From assembly GCF_902167145.1 (NCBI RefSeq), contig NC_050104.1:97227849-97291848 (forward strand): a stretch of 64,000 nucleotides of DNA, read 5' to 3'. Numbering within the stretch: position 1 is the first letter of the stretch; each line of letters opens with the position of its first letter. Both the position numbers and the translations under genes were made by a program. This DNA is from Zea mays. Its lineage: Eukaryota; Streptophyta; Magnoliopsida; Poales; Poaceae. Under the pieces are notes generated by a model. The model saw nothing but the letters and a program-made list of their open reading frames with translations. It did not search any database and had not been told where the DNA came from. Below are positions 45,733 through 58,101 of this stretch, in pieces.

Positions 45733-46197
45733 CAAGCATGACGTTGAACCAAAGAGGAAAAGACCAGTTAATCCCTGATGATCTATGTTGCGCTTGTGTA
45801 TACAAATTGAGGTCATAAATATTTTTTTACCTGGGTTGTGTCCCGTGCGTATAAATAGGTGAACAGTACCCCCATACTGTTCACACTGGATTATAATTGC
45901 TCTCGCGTCAACACCTTCGAACAAGCCGAAGGTATCAATGTAATATAAATTATGTTAATGTTCTTGTGTATATTATGAAATACATATGTGTATGAATGAA
46001 TGGATTCATATATCATATCTATGGATTCACATCATTATATCTTTATGAATGAATGAATGTGCATGTCCTTCATGACCTTTATCTAAAGATCATTATATCC
46101 AAAAGGAGATAATGCTTCGGAGGATGAAGGTCCTTAATCTTTAACAATGATGTTGTCTTGTTCTTGATTCACAGCATTTGAGAACAAGTGACCAACA
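45733..46197 (+). repeat. Grande-like 5' LTR, second part
   Basis: Resumes with CAAGCATGACGTTGAACC exactly where the 3' LTR continues after GATGAAGGT. TATA box TATAAATAG near 45851. Ends GTGACCAACA at 46197, followed by TTGGTGCCCACCTCCGG, the likely primer binding site. Confidence 0.86.
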
Positions 46198-46239
46198 TTG
46201 GTGCCCACCTCCGGTGAACTCACTTCCACAACCACGACA

Positions 46240-46935
46240 ATGGCTTCGCAAGGTGACCAAGTTGTGACACCTTCGGCTACGAAGCTGGTGCTTCCAATCA
46301 CAGGCGGTTCAATTTCTGAACCAGCCAATAAGAAGCAAAAGAAGGAAGCACAGAGAAGGGTACAACATATTGGAGTGTAGGGACCCTTCATCAAGTCCAA
46401 GTGGTCTCATGTACCAATCACATTCTCCTAGGAAGACCTTCAGCTCAAGGACAACCCCCATAATGATGCAATGGTCATATCTTGTGTTATCAAAGGGTTT
46501 CTGGTTCACAATGTCCTTGTAGACACAGACAATGCAACAGATATCATCTTCGCAAAAGCCTTCAGGCAGATGCAGGAGCATGATGACAAGATACATGATG
46601 CAACACACCCCTTGTGTGGCTTCGAAGGAAGGCAGATAGTGGCACTCGGAAAGATAACAATGCCAATCACCTTCGGTTATGTTCACAACACAATAACAGA
46701 ACAAGTTGTATTTGACATTGTCGATATGGACTATCCTTACAATGAAATCATTGGTCAAGGGACACTGAATGCCTTCGAAGCAATACTCCATCCAGAATAT
46801 CTGTGCATGAAGATACCATCTGACCAAGGTCCCGTCGCTGTGCATGGAAGTCAAGGGGCTACTAGAAGGGTCGAAAGGAACTGGACAGATTCAAAGGCCA
46901 TCCATAACATAGATGAAGCTGAAGCTCATCAATAG
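46240..46935 (+). pseudogene. Grande-like gag start fused to protease; most of gag deleted
   Basis: An ATG at 46240 starts a short gag N-terminus (MASQGDQVVTPSATKLVLP) that within about 50 codons becomes the protease region, with in-frame stops TAG at about 46378 and near 46430. The whole capsid region is missing. The protease active site reads VLVDTDNATDIIF: the Gly of DTG is replaced by Asp, which should abolish activity. The protease frame is open from 46471 to 46935 (FEAILHPEYLCMKIP near its end). It would have processed the polyprotein. Confidence 0.8.
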
Positions 46936-47034
46936 TATAAACATAAAAGAGACAAGGCTGCTTCAGTAGACCAGCCAAAGCCTATGCTTCTGTGCGAAGA
47001 CATAGCCGAGCAGAAGGTGTTGTTGGGATCTTAA

Positions 47035-48245
47035 TTGTCTGTTGAACAAGAGAAGACTCTGTTAAAGTTTCTGTTCAACAACAAGGATGTTTTTGCTTGG
47101 TCAGCCAATGCTCTTTGTGGTGTCAATAGTGATGTCATTGAAAACTCACTCAAGGTAGACCCGACCATTAGACAAAGGAAGCAGAAGCTTCGGAAGATGT
47201 CCGATGACAAAGCCAAAGGTGCAAGAAACAAAGTTAAAAGACTCCTGAGTGCCAGAGTAATCAGAGAGGTGACATATCAAGAATGGCTAGCCAATACTGT
47301 GATGGTAAAGAAGGCCAATGGAAAATGGAGAATGTGTATTGATTTTACAGATCTCAACAAGGCATGCCCGAAGGATGAGTTCCCCTTGCCAAGAATAGAC
47401 TCCCTCGTGGCTGCAGCAACCACTTCAGAGCTCATGAGTTTATTGGACTGCTATTCTTGTTATCATCAAATCTGGATGAAGAAGGAGGACGAGCCTAAAA
47501 CAAGCTTCATAACCCCTAGTGGGGCCTATTGCTACCTTCGATTGCCAGAGTAAGCTTCAGTAGAATGACCTCCATAGTCCTTAGCTCTCAGATTGGCAGG
47601 AATGTCCTGACATATGTCGATGATATCAATGTAAAAAGCACGAAGCAAGAAAATCACATTGCCAACTTGCAAGAAACATTTGCCAATTTTAGGAAGGCTG
47701 GTCTCAAGCTCAATCCAGAGGAATGTGTCTTCGGGGTGAAGAAGGGAAAGTTTCTTGGGTGCCTTGTATCAACAAAAGGAATTGAAGAAAATCCAAGCAA
47801 AATAGAAGCTATACTTAGGATGGAGCCACCAAGGACAAGAAAAGGTGATCAGAGATTAATAGGAAGGCTAGCATCTTTAAACAGATTCATCTTAAGATCA
47901 GCAGAGAGGAATTTGCCATTCTTCGAAGTGCTAAAATCAGCCGAAGTCTTTCAATGGGGACCAATTCAACAAAAGGCTTTCGAAGAACTGAAGCAATATC
48001 TGATACAACTAACAACATTGACTCCACCTTTGTCAGGAGCCCCATTGCCACTGTATGTAGCTGCTTCCCACGCTGCAGTCAATGCAGCGCTAGTGCAGGA
48101 GAGACAAGATGATCAAGCGAAGAAGCAAGTCCCACTATACTTCGTCTCTGAAGTACTTAGTCCATCAAAAAGAAATTACATAGAGCTGGAGAAGGTTCTA
48201 TATGCTGTATTGATGGTTTCCAGAAAGCTTCAGCATTATTTCTAG
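47035..48245 (+). pseudogene. Grande-like RT and first RNase H, broken
   Basis: RT begins FAWSANALCG and carries NGKWRMCIDFTDLNKACPKD and LLDCYSCYHQIWM. At about 47550 some 20 bases are missing after YCYLRLPE and the frame changes. It continues with catalytic YVDD at 47613-47624 and FGVKKGKFLGCLVS. The RNase H part (YFVSEVLSPSKRNYIELEK) ends at a TAG (48243-48245) replacing Gln in HYFQSH-type sequence. Neighbouring protease and integrase belong to the same polyprotein. Confidence 0.87.
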
Positions 48246-48830
48246 TCATACCACATTATAGTACCTTTGTCTCAGCCTCTCAAGGACATTATAAGAAACA
48301 GAGAAGCCACGGGAAGAGTTGGAAAGTGGGCCACAGAACTGAATGAATTCACTATTGATTTTGTCCATAGATCTTCGATCCAATCCCAAGTGTTATCAGA
48401 CTTCATTGCTGATTGGACGCCAGGGGCTCAAGATGAAGGAAGCATAAGAGACAACGAAGCTTGGACAATGTTCTGTGATGGGTCATGGGGGACCATCGAC
48501 GCAGGTGTAGATGCTATTCTAATTTCACCATCCAAGATCAAAACCTGCTACACAACCAGATTGGAGTTCAACTGCACAAATAACATTGCAGAGTACGAAG
48601 CTCTTATTTTGGGGCTTCGGAAGCTTAAGGCGATGGGAATAAGAAGGACAGTCCTCAAATCTGACTCACAGGTCATCACAGGCCACGTTGATAAAAGCAG
48701 TAGAGCAAGAGATCCGAAGCTTGAGAAGTATCTTGATATAGTCCGAAGAATGGAAGCCTCTTTCGAAGATTTCTCAGTGAAGAATATCCCAAGAGGAGAA
48801 AATGAGCATGCAGATTTACTAGCTAAATGA
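48246..48830 (+). pseudogene. Grande-like second (archaeal-type) RNase H
   Basis: Shows FCDGSWGTIDAG, NNIAEYEALILGLRKL, SDSQVITGHV and ENEHADLLAK, i.e. the Asp-Glu-Asp-Asp set of the additional RNase H of Tat elements. Open from 48267 to a TGA at 48828-48830, after which the spacer to integrase follows. Confidence 0.85.
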
Positions 48831-48899
48831 GCGGCACAGGGGCTCCCGCTCCCTTCAAAAATATTATTTGAAACTCTAAAAGCACCTTCAGTCGAGCTC

Positions 48900-50130
48900 A
48901 TGGAGCGAGCGGTGCTTACCATTTCACCTGTACACAACGAAGATTGGAGGACTGAGATCGTATCTTTCTTGCAAGGCAACTATCCTTCGAACGGCGAAGC
49001 TTACATAAAGAGAATGCAAGCCAGGACAATACCTTATATGATCATTGAAGGAGAATTGTTCAAACAAGGAGTTTGTTCTCCACTGTTGAAGTGTTTGTCT
49101 AGAGCCAAAGGTCAAGAGCTAATGAAAGAGATACACACAGGGATATGCGAAGCTCATATTGGATCCAGGCCTTTGCTTGAAGTTTTTAGACAAGTATTTT
49201 ATTGTCCAAAGGCAGCTTCGGATGCAACGGACCTAGTTCAAAAATGTGAAAACTGCCAGAAGTGTGCCAGAGATCGAAAACAACCTTCATCTCTAACTCA
49301 GCTAATCCAGCCCACTTGGCCATTGCAAAGGTGGGGCCTAGATTTACTAGGCCCACTTCCACCAGCGCAAGAAACTTGAAATATGTTGTGGTAGCAGTGG
49401 AGTACTTTTCAAAATGGATCGAAATAAACCCCTAGCTACAATCACTTCGGCCACAATCCAGAAGTTCTTCTGGCAGAATATTGTTTGTCGGTTCGGTGTG
49501 TCGAAGGCTATCACGGTTGATAACGGAACTCAATTTGATGCTGAAACATTCAAAACTTTTTGTGACCAAATTGGTATAAAAATACATTTTGCATCTGTGA
49601 GGTATCCAGAATCAAATGGATTGGTAGAGCGAGCTAACAGAATTATTATAACAGGAATAATGAAGTCAATCTTCAATCTGCCAAAAGGAAAGTGGCCAGA
49701 TGAGTTGGTAAAAGTGGTATGGAACCATAACACTGTTGTCTCAAGGTCAACAGGGTTTACTCCGTTCAAGCTTTTATTCAGCGATGAAGCAATAACACCA
49801 GAAGAAGCAAGAACAGGTTCAATAAGGACCCTAGCTTTGACAAAAGACGAAGAGGCTTGCAAAATAACAAAAGACACCATAGAAGGGACCAGGCTTCAAG
49901 CAATAGATCACATTAATAATTATCAGGGTGAAACAGTTAAATGGCGAGACATAAAGGTAAGATTAAAGAATATCAAGCCAGGACACTTGGTGCTTCGAAG
50001 AGTGGCCAACCTAGACACAATGGGGAAGCTTCAGCTTAAGTGGGAAGGTCCCTTCTTGGTGGTGTCTTCGTCAAGACCTGGATCATACAGGTTGAAAGAC
50101 TTGGACGATAATGACATTCCAAGATCTTAG
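48900..50130 (+). pseudogene. Grande-like integrase, two frameshifts
   Basis: N-terminal zinc finger (HTGICEAHIG, CENCQKCARD) and first catalytic Asp in WGLDLLGP are in 48900-49379. A one-base loss near 49372 and a further shift near 49415 move the frame. It then continues with VDNGTQFD (second Asp) and ESNGLVERANR (Glu), and the C-terminal LVLRRVANLDTMGKLQLKWE region, to a TAG at 50128. No chromodomain. Confidence 0.87.
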
Positions 50131-50339
50131 AATGCAGATGAGCTTCGGAGATATTATGTGTAAACTATGTAATTTTCTTATTTTTCCCTATGGCACCCTT
50201 TTCCTTTTAAGAAGGGAGAAAGGTTTTTAATGGGGCCATAGGTTGTAATTTTCATTTTTCTTGCACAACCGTGTTCAATACAAGGGCCGACTTCCCCCAC
50301 ATGTAAAATGTAAAGATCTGGGATTACACCATCGAGTGT

Positions 50340-50545
50340 AAAAAGTATGAAAAAGCTCCAAAGTCGTCCCTAAGGGGATGCAGAGCTAAAATGCCAACTA
50401 AGTGAAAGGTGAAGAAGCTCCAAAGTCGTTCCTAAGGGGATGCAGAGCTTAAATGCCACCTAAGTCAAATGTGATGAAGCTCCAAAGTTGTTTCTAAAGG
50501 GATGCAGAGCTTAGCTCTAAAGTCGTTCCTAAGGGAATGCTGAGT
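50340..50545 (+). repeat. Post-pol tandem repeats of the Grande-like element
   Basis: Three full units and one partial unit of about 62-66 bp with AAGCTCCAAAGTCGT and CCTAAGGGGATGCAGAGC. Same core as the repeats at 21526-21930. Confidence 0.85.
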
Positions 50546-51217
50546 CTGGGTGTGCATTCACGTGAGTTTTTTTACCTTCGGCATACATTTGCATATTTCA
50601 TCACATCATCTTTTGCATTCATACGAACATACAATAGGCATTTGTAGATTCATCGCATCATGGCATAACACATAAGGCATTAACAGAAGAAGTGAGGGTT
50701 TCTGCCTTCAACGAGAAAATGCTTCATTGTGAACAAAGATGCTTTGTTTCAAATGTAGTTGTATTTCAGAAAAAGAAAGGAAAACACTTTGTTATATATG
50801 AGGGGTCCATTCTTTGATTTTGGTCTAAAGGTGCTTCGATGTGAACGAAAAGAAAGGAAGGTATTTTTCGCCTTCGGCTCAAAAAGTTGCGAGCATTGGT
50901 TTCGTCCACAGCAAAGCAGACAACAGTCGAATAAAAGGTAAAGTAGCATTACGAAGCATTCACAAATATTTACAAAAATCTGTTCACATTCAATTATAAT
51001 TCTTTGCCAAATGTTACACCTTCTTGTACAAAAAACCCCCCAAAAGTGTTTCTACAGATATTAACAAGAGAAGATTCTGAAGTCTCCTTCATCGCTCCAG
51101 AACATGCTTCGGTTCACTAGCTTCCGGTAGTATCACCCTAAAAATGACAAAGGCAAGGGTATTGAGGAATATGGTAAGGGAAAATATAAAATAAAGGCAT
51201 AAAGGTAAAGAGATTTT
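50546..51217. other. Spacer between tandem repeats and antisense gene
   Basis: No gene recognised. AT-rich sequence with short chance open frames; the end of the antisense gene may extend into it. Confidence 0.5.
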
Positions 51218-54202
51218 CTATACTTTGTTAAGTAGGTTTCGAGCTTCGTCTTCAGCCACCTCTCGGTCGCCCTTCGCCCAGATTTGAGTGCTGAATCTGT
51301 TGCCTATGCTTCGAGCTTCGGCTGGAATATCAACTAGGTCAGACGACGAAAGGCTGAAGTTTGGCCTATTAACGACTCTTATATGATTACATCCAGCTTT
51401 GATGAAAGCAGCAGTCGTGCCACGAGAAGCCACTAGCGCACAGAAATCATCGTGGCCGGTTATAACTTTGTCGAGGACGTCAACCTCTTTCTCAACACAT
51501 CCAAGAGCCCCAGGAATATCATCAGCAGAAAGTTTAACTTCTTCAGATACGGCTCCAACAAAATTGAAGATACCCTTCAGCCGAGTGATGCATTGAGTAG
51601 CAAAGCTGAAGCATTTATTCCGAAGAGTCTTGATCGTTTCGTTCTGTTTAAGATTCTTATCAACTTCGACCTTGATTGTCACGTTTAGCGCTTCGGACTC
51701 GCGATTGAAGCGATCTGAGTTCCTTTCCAAAAGTGTTCGAGCTTCTTCCAGCTCTTTGCTCAATTTTTCATTTTGAGATCGAGCTTCAGCGAGAGAACCT
51801 TCGGGCGAATGCAGCATGCTGTCTTTTTCCTTCAATGAAGTTTTAAGATTATTAATCCTCTTTTCCAAGCCTTCGATAACAAACTCATTTTTCCTCTCTT
51901 CGTCGTCCTGCTGCATTTTCAAAGCCTTGCTCAACAACAGACTCTGAAAGATGAATCAAAGTTAGATCTCCATTACTGAAATACTTAAATCGACATGATG
52001 AAAGAAAAAATAGTAAAGGAACTTTACTTTAAAATTTGAGTAAACTAAGCTGCCAATTATGTGTTGTCTTCTGTAGCAGCTCATGTCCTTCTGTAGTTTC
52101 GGGAATCCGATGCTCTTTGATATTGTGCTTATAATTTTAGCTACGACGCAGTTGCGAATACATCCTAAAACCTCTTCGTCGACGCCGCCAAAGAGCATGG
52201 ATCTGGGCTGATAGCCACAAGATATGGCAAATTCCTTCAGTTCCGATATATCCTCTTTGGAAAGTTGTTGGCCACCCAGGTTCCGAAGAGGTCTCTTTAG
52301 TTCTCTTTCCCTTATCAGTAGACGCTTCGGCTACGTTTTTCTCAGGAACCACATCTGATATAAGTCTGTCAAATTTTGACATTGTGGTAGAGAGATTATT
52401 GGTTTCAGGTATAGCTTCATTAGCTTCGGCTACGACAGTATCTTTAGCATCAACAGGCACAATAGTCTTTTCCGCCGAAGCCGGGGGCGAGGTATGTTCA
52501 ATGGCTTGCATCATGTTCATCATTCGCCATTTCTTCTGCCCCCGGCATTCCCCTTGGTAGCCGAAGCAGTCTCCTTTGACTATAATAGGCTAGTCAGATC
52601 TTACCTTAGAGGACTTAGCATTGTGAACGGGATGGGTTCAGTCATTACCTTCAGGATTTCTAAAACATCACCAGAAGAAGGCGAAGAAGGGCCTGCAGTC
52701 TTTTCTGGCACATCTTGTACCTTCGTCTCTATTGGGGATATTCTGACAAGCTTTCATTTCTTGGGAGCCGAATCCTTCGGCTCCGCTAGAACTTTTTGCT
52801 TCTTGACAACCCTCTGATCTTCCTTGACGGACCGAATGGCTTGCCTGTTCAGAATGCTAACAATCCTTTTTCTTTTTGCTCCTCCAGCCCCTTTGTCAAG
52901 TCTATCATAATCTGGATACTCAAAGTTTAAAGCATCCATCACCCAATTCAACATTCGTTTCTCACGGGTGCCGAAGGCAGCTGTCATCAGCTGATCTTCT
53001 TTCTTCATATAGTTCCCGAGAATTTCATTGCATATTGTTTCTATTAGCTCCAGCTAGGGATGAAAATGGATCCAGAATTTTTTGGAATTCCGGAAACCGT
53101 TTCCGGTTTTTCTCGGTCGGATTTGTCGGTATCGGTATTTTTCGGAAACGATATCGGTTGTCGGAATTTCGATTCGGAATCGGTATCGGAATCGGTACGG
53201 CGTTTTACCGACCGTTTCCATCGGTTACCGATTTTAATCGGAATTTTACCGGATTCAGCTGTCGGAATTTCCGAAAATACCAAAACACATTCCAACCCAC
53301 GTAGCCCAGTCGTCTGTGTCCTTAGCGCATGAGTGGAGGCCCACTGTAGCATTGCCCATTGCTCACAGAGTCACAACCGAGAGCCAATCTATAGGGTTTG
53401 ACGGTTTGTGGCAGACTGGTGGCGGGCGGTGGCTGCAGCTGGAGCCGGTGAGCAGCGACGCATCCTCCTCGTCCGGCGAGGTATCACCTGATTCCCAGCT
53501 TGTTCTCCCTCATCCAGCCCGGTGCGGGCGCAAGTAGTGTAGCACGCAGCGCCGCCACTTCAAGCAGCGCCGTACCGCCACTTCAACCAGGGCCACTTCA
53601 AGTAGCGTCGCCACTTCAAGAACCCGGCCTGTGAGGCTGTGAGGAGTACTACAAGGTATTGTCGCTTGCTTCAGATGACACCCTATTTCCTGTTGCGATC
53701 TATTTATCCAAGCTGACATTTGGGTGTTGCTAGCTTTTGATGCTAGTTAGATGGTGGTGGTTGCTCTTCACGTAGGCTACCTATATGACGATTTGTCTAG
53801 GTGTACTGTTTCCAAGTTTTGCATGTAATTTGGGTGCTAATCTTGTCTCCGCGGTCTTTTAGACTTGCTACTTGTAGTAGCTTGAAATCTGCTTAGTAGT
53901 TTAGCCTCTTCTATCTGATTGATCATATACAAATCTAATGTTCTTTTGATTCTAAACTAACATTTATTCGTAAACACTATTGTTAAATCACATAATATTT
54001 TTGTTCAGGGGCAATCAGGCCTGATATAATACTTCGTTTTTGGTTAAAGTATAGATGGGACAGCCGGACAGGTGTGTTCTGTTTGATTATTCTTAAGGTT
54101 TTCCTCTATTTGTGTTCTGTTTGATTATTAATACTTCGTTTGTAGTGAAAAAATTCATGGTTATTAGGATAATTTCACACCAATTAAGAAAGTGGTATAT
54201 AT

Positions 54203-55261
54203 TAGGGTTGAAAACGGTTTCGGAATTTTTCGGTTTTTCGGATACCGTTTTCGATTTTTTCCGACCGGATTCAACAACAACGGTATTTTTCGGAATCGAA
54301 ATCGGTTGTCGGAATTTTATACCGGAATCGGTATCGAAATCGGTACAACCTTTTACCGACCGTTTCCTTCGATTACCGAATTTAATCGGAATTTACCGAT
54401 TTTAAATTTCAAAATTTTTTGAAGATACTAAAAAACAAAAATATTTCAAAAATAAAAAATAAAGTAGGCAGTCAAGGCCCACACTTCAGTCCGGTCTAGC
54501 TATTCAGAAATTGTCAAAGAAGCTTGGCACAACGTCTTTATATAGAAAAATCAGTGACTCAATCTATTATAACTAGGCGATGTGGGACAAAATATACACC
54601 CACCTGTTGCATGGTGGGCGTTGCTTGCACGGCGCTTGGCCATCACGAGCGCTGAAAGGCGCTTCCTGCTACTGGGCCACCGTCACGTCTATATGGGCCA
54701 TCGCGTGTGGCTCGCATGGCGCAGGAGGAGGAAGGCTCGTGCGGGTGGCTCTTGTCTGCATGGCGCATTGGCGCAGGAGGAGCAAGGCTCCTGTCTGCAC
54801 CATCCGTGTTATATATATATATATATATATAACCTGCGTATATATATAGATATATAGTGTATATTTTAATTGTTTATAATATCGAGTTGTTTGATTAACT
54901 AGCCAATTTTTAATATAGTTGGAGCAAGGAAAGGTTGATCTTTGACTATGTGAACTTAAACTTGTTAAATTACTAACTTGTAATTTTTGTGAACTTATTA
55001 TATTGTGAATTGTGTACTTGTGATATTTGCGATCTTTATTGTATTGTGAAGTTATTATATTGATATGTTTACCGATCGAATTTTAGATTTCGACCGTTAC
55101 CAACGTATTTTTTGTACCGAACTTTCGTTTCCGATGTTTTCGAAGTACCGATATCGTTTCCGTTTCCGGAGTTACCGTTTCTGATTTCATTTCCGATAAA
55201 AAATATGAAAACAGTAACGGTTTTAGTGTTTACCGATCGTTTTCGACCGTTTTCAACCCTA
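54203..55261. mobile_element. Ac/Ds-like hAT element (inner, 1059 bp)
   Basis: Left end TAGGGTTGAAAACGG and complement of the right end TAGGGTTGAAAACGG, identical over 15 bases. Perfect 8-base duplication GTATATAT (54195-54202 and 55262-55269). Same family of subterminal repeats as the outer element. No coding region. Holds a TA microsatellite at 54811-54832. Confidence 0.93.
54811..54832. repeat. TA microsatellite
   Basis: Run of alternating T and A followed by further TATA tracts to about 54858, inside the inner hAT. Confidence 0.85.
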
Positions 55262-55400
55262 GTATATATAGGCCGTCTGCTTCGACAGCACAATGCCACT
55301 ATGACTAGGCTGTGAATTGATCATTGATGAATATTCTCATGTGTCACTAATTAATTAATGTCGTATTTTTATTTACAGCTGCACATTGTGATCTAATACA

Positions 55401-55841
55401 ATGGCTAGCGATGGTGATGCTTCACCTCCACGAAAGCGTATGTTGTTGGAGTTGCCTTGTGATGAAGAAGGTGTTAATGTGAGTCAAACTGTTGGTGTGT
55501 CCGCATCATCAGCCACACCTGCCGCTGCCAGAGCTTCTGATGAACAAGGTGAAAATCCAGAAGGTGAAAGTAATGTTGATGGGGATGATTCTTCAAAGGA
55601 AAAGCAGTCAAAGAAGTCCACTTCAGATGTTTGGCAGTATTTTGAGAAGTATGAAGTTGTGGTAGAGGAGAATGGCAAATCAGTGAAGCAAATTTGGGCC
55701 AAATGCAAGTATCCTGGCTGCAAAAACAACACTAGCAAAGCTAGGGCGGAAAGCAATAGAGGAAAAACTGCATTTTGGTCTCATTTAAAGAATTGTGAAC
55801 TTGTGGTCTTTGTGATATTTGTAAACTTTGTTGTATTGTGA
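55401..55841 (+). pseudogene. hAT transposase N-terminus with BED zinc finger, truncated
   Basis: Starts ATGGCTAGCG at 55401. Ser/Glu-rich leader of about 75 residues, then a BED finger: DVWQYFEKYEVVVEENGKSV, Cys pair in KCKYPGCKN, and TAFWSHL near residue 128 where the His pair begins. BED fingers bind DNA in Ac-like transposases. The frame then runs into subterminal repeat sequence (VVFVIFVNFVVL) and stops, so the RNase H-like catalytic core and dimerisation domain are deleted. A deletion derivative; it could still bind DNA if expressed, but that is inference. Confidence 0.8.
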
Positions 55842-57431
55842 ACTTGTTATATTGACATATTTTCATATTGATATGGTTACCGATTGTATTTAAGGTTCCG
55901 ACCGGTACCGATGTATTTTTCGTACCGAACTTTCAATTCCGATGTTTTCGAAATACCGATATCGTTTCCGTTTCCGAAGTTACCGTTTCCGATTTCGTTT
56001 CTGATAAAAAAAATATGAAAATGATAACGGTTTTAGTGTTTTCCGATCGTTTCCGACCGTTTTCACCCCTAGCTCCAGCCATTTAGTGCAGGGTTTGCTG
56101 AATCTTTTTTGGAACTTAAACCGATAAGGAAGTCGAACAAGTTCATACTTTTTCCTTCCTCCTTTTTTCTTCGGCATTCCCCGCCCACCAGAGGTTGGAA
56201 ATGTCCTGTTTGCCAAGTATTATTGCACCAAGTCCCTAGTGCTGATGTGCTCAGCCATGACCCTAATTTCCACTTCGACCACTTGACAAGGAGACCCTAG
56301 CTGCATATTACCGTGCTCATGAGCTTCTCCCTCTTCTTCTTATCAGCCTTCACATAAAACCACTCATTCGTCCACCCGGTCGGTCATTTAGTCTGGTAGC
56401 CAATCATGGGAGCCTTGGTATCCTTTTGGTATGCAAAATTGTAGCACCCGAAGTTCTTGTGCAGACCATCGGCCCTAGCCTTCGTCTAATTATGAAGTTC
56501 GTGCACTCGACAGAACCCTTCAACATTGGCACTTTTTCCTTGGCTTCGAAGAGCCCAAACATACACCCTAAGTCTAACAATGGCATTGGGGGTCAGTTGA
56601 TGTAGGTAAATTTTGAACTTCTTGAAAACCTCACCGATCATCTCATAAAGGGGTAACCGAAATCCTGCACTGAAGAAGCTTTTGAAGACTATAACTTCAT
56701 CCTCTTTTGGCTCTGGAATCACCTCATCTCCAGCAAAACGAACCAGTTCGTCATCATTTTCTCCAAAGTATCCTAGTTTCTTCATTAAAACTATATCCTC
56801 TGCCTTAACTGTGGATCTTCCGAATTCGATATGGCTGGGTTTGCTCGGGCTTAGGATGTTGTCATCATCCTCATCTTCATTTTCGCTATCAGCTTCGGCA
56901 ACGGTCTGTTCAGCTTCGGTATCAGCAGCACGGCAGCACCATCGCTGATAGTTTCTTCTTGCACAACCAACCCAGAACGCTTCATCATCTCCGAAATGGG
57001 AGCTGTCTCAGTAGTCCCAGCCTCATCTCCCTCGCGGGCCACCCTAGCGGTAGATCTTACTCTGGCCATTTCAGTGTTCAGTCTTTGAAAGACGAAGTTA
57101 CGCTTAAGTGATGGAACGTTTGTCCGAAGTGTAAAGCAGCAAGCTTCGGCTTCAGTAAAAATTTTCAGCAGCACAATGGTGCAATAGCAATGAATGTTGT
57201 GGTAACTTCTCACCAACTCGTCTGCTTATATAGCCCTGCAGGAGAAGGCAAACCGCCAAGACACGCATACTGGCTGATCGGTGGACCGGTAAGCGCTGTG
57301 AATGTTATAATCGTTTTTTAATAACAAGCCTAGGGACGGTGTTTTTCGGACCTTCGGCATTCCGAAACCTATGTACTTTTCACGGATCGAGCTCGTTATG
57401 AAAAAACGATCTAGCACCGCGAAGGGGCTAA

Positions 57432-58096
57432 TGTTGGGGTCTTATTCTTCGCCGAAGGTCCTCAAGACAAATGTATCACTTGTAAAGTGATGTTGAGGAT
57501 CCTATCTACCGAAGGTCCTCGAGACGAAGATACTATCTGAGAGCTATAATGACAAATACCGAAGATTCTACCGAAGGACTACAGCTTCAGCTTAAGGTGA
57601 CGATGAAGGTCAAGCATGGCGCTGAACTAAAAAGGAAAAGACCGGTTAATCCCTGATGACCTATGTCGATTGTGTATATAAATTGAGGTCATAAATGTAT
57701 TTTTACCCGGGCTGCGTCCCGTGCCTATAAATAGGTAAACAGTACCTCTGTACTGTTCACGCTGGATTGTAATTGCTCTCGCGTCAACACCTTCGAACAA
57801 GTTGAAGGTATCAATGTAATATAAATTCTGTTAATTCGAACAAGTCGAATGTATTAATGTTCTTGTGTATATTATGAAATACATATGTGTATGAATGAAT
57901 GGATTTCATATATCATCTCTATGGATTCACAACATTATATCTTTATGAATGAATGAATGTGCATGTCCTTCATGACCTTCGTCTGAAGATCATTATATCC
58001 AAAGGATATAATGCTTCGGAGGACGAAGGTCCTTAATCTTTAACAATTGTGTTTCCTTGTTCTTGATTCACAACATTTGAGAACAAGTGCCCAACA
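57432..58096 (+). repeat. Grande-like 3' LTR (665 bp)
   Basis: TGTTGGGGTCTTATTC to CAAGTGCCCAACA, preceded by purine tract GAAGGGGCTAA (57421-57431). TATA box CTATAAATAG near 57725. Followed by CATCT. Confidence 0.9.
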
Positions 58097-58101
58097 CATC
58101 T

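Larger units (their letters stand above)
53055..56071. mobile_element. Ac/Ds-like hAT element (outer)
   Basis: Left end TAGGGATGAAAATGG and complement of the right end TAGGGGTGAAAACGG; perfect 8-base duplication GCTCCAGC (53047-53054 and 56072-56079). The subterminal zones are full of CGGTATCGG, TTTTTCGG and CCGATTTTAATCGG motifs, as in Ac. It carries a BED-finger exon at 55401-55841 but no catalytic transposase domain, and is interrupted by a second hAT. Without it the length is about 1.95 kb. Confidence 0.92.
51218..57069 (-). pseudogene. Antisense gene of the Grande-like element (gypsy-type 'transposase_28' family)
   Basis: Read on the minus strand from an ATG at 57069 (MARVRSTARVAREGDEAG). 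The conserved part at 56486-56785 (DEVIVFKSFFSAGFRLPLYE, then HQLTPNAIVRLRVYVWAL) matches what I know as the putative gypsy-type transposon domain PF04195. Then come WLEL (next to 56079), a Lys-rich stretch at 52754-53008, a Thr/Ser/Glu-rich stretch at 52137-52523 and a coiled coil at 51218-51937 (EERKNEFVIEGLEKRINNLK). The hAT at 53055-56071 splits the frame; coding resumes across the 8-base duplication. Stops and probable introns interrupt other parts. The function is unknown; related antisense genes are kept in Tat elements. Confidence 0.75.
23832..58096 (+). mobile_element. Grande-like Ty3/gypsy (Tat lineage) element, with nested insertions
   Basis: LTRs at 23832-24008 plus 45733-46197 (5', split) and 57432-58096 (3', 665 bp). 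Flanking duplication is CATCC (23827-23831) and CATCT (58097-58101), one mismatch. Internal order: gag remnant, protease, RT, dual RNase H, integrase, tandem repeats, antisense gene, polypurine tract, 3' LTR. A long region after pol with a minus-strand gene is what I know of maize Grande. Two younger insertions interrupt it (24009-45727 and 53055-56071). Its own length without them is about 9.5 kb, short because most of gag is deleted. The first 177 bases of the LTRs differ at about one base in ten by eye, so it is old. Confidence 0.85.
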
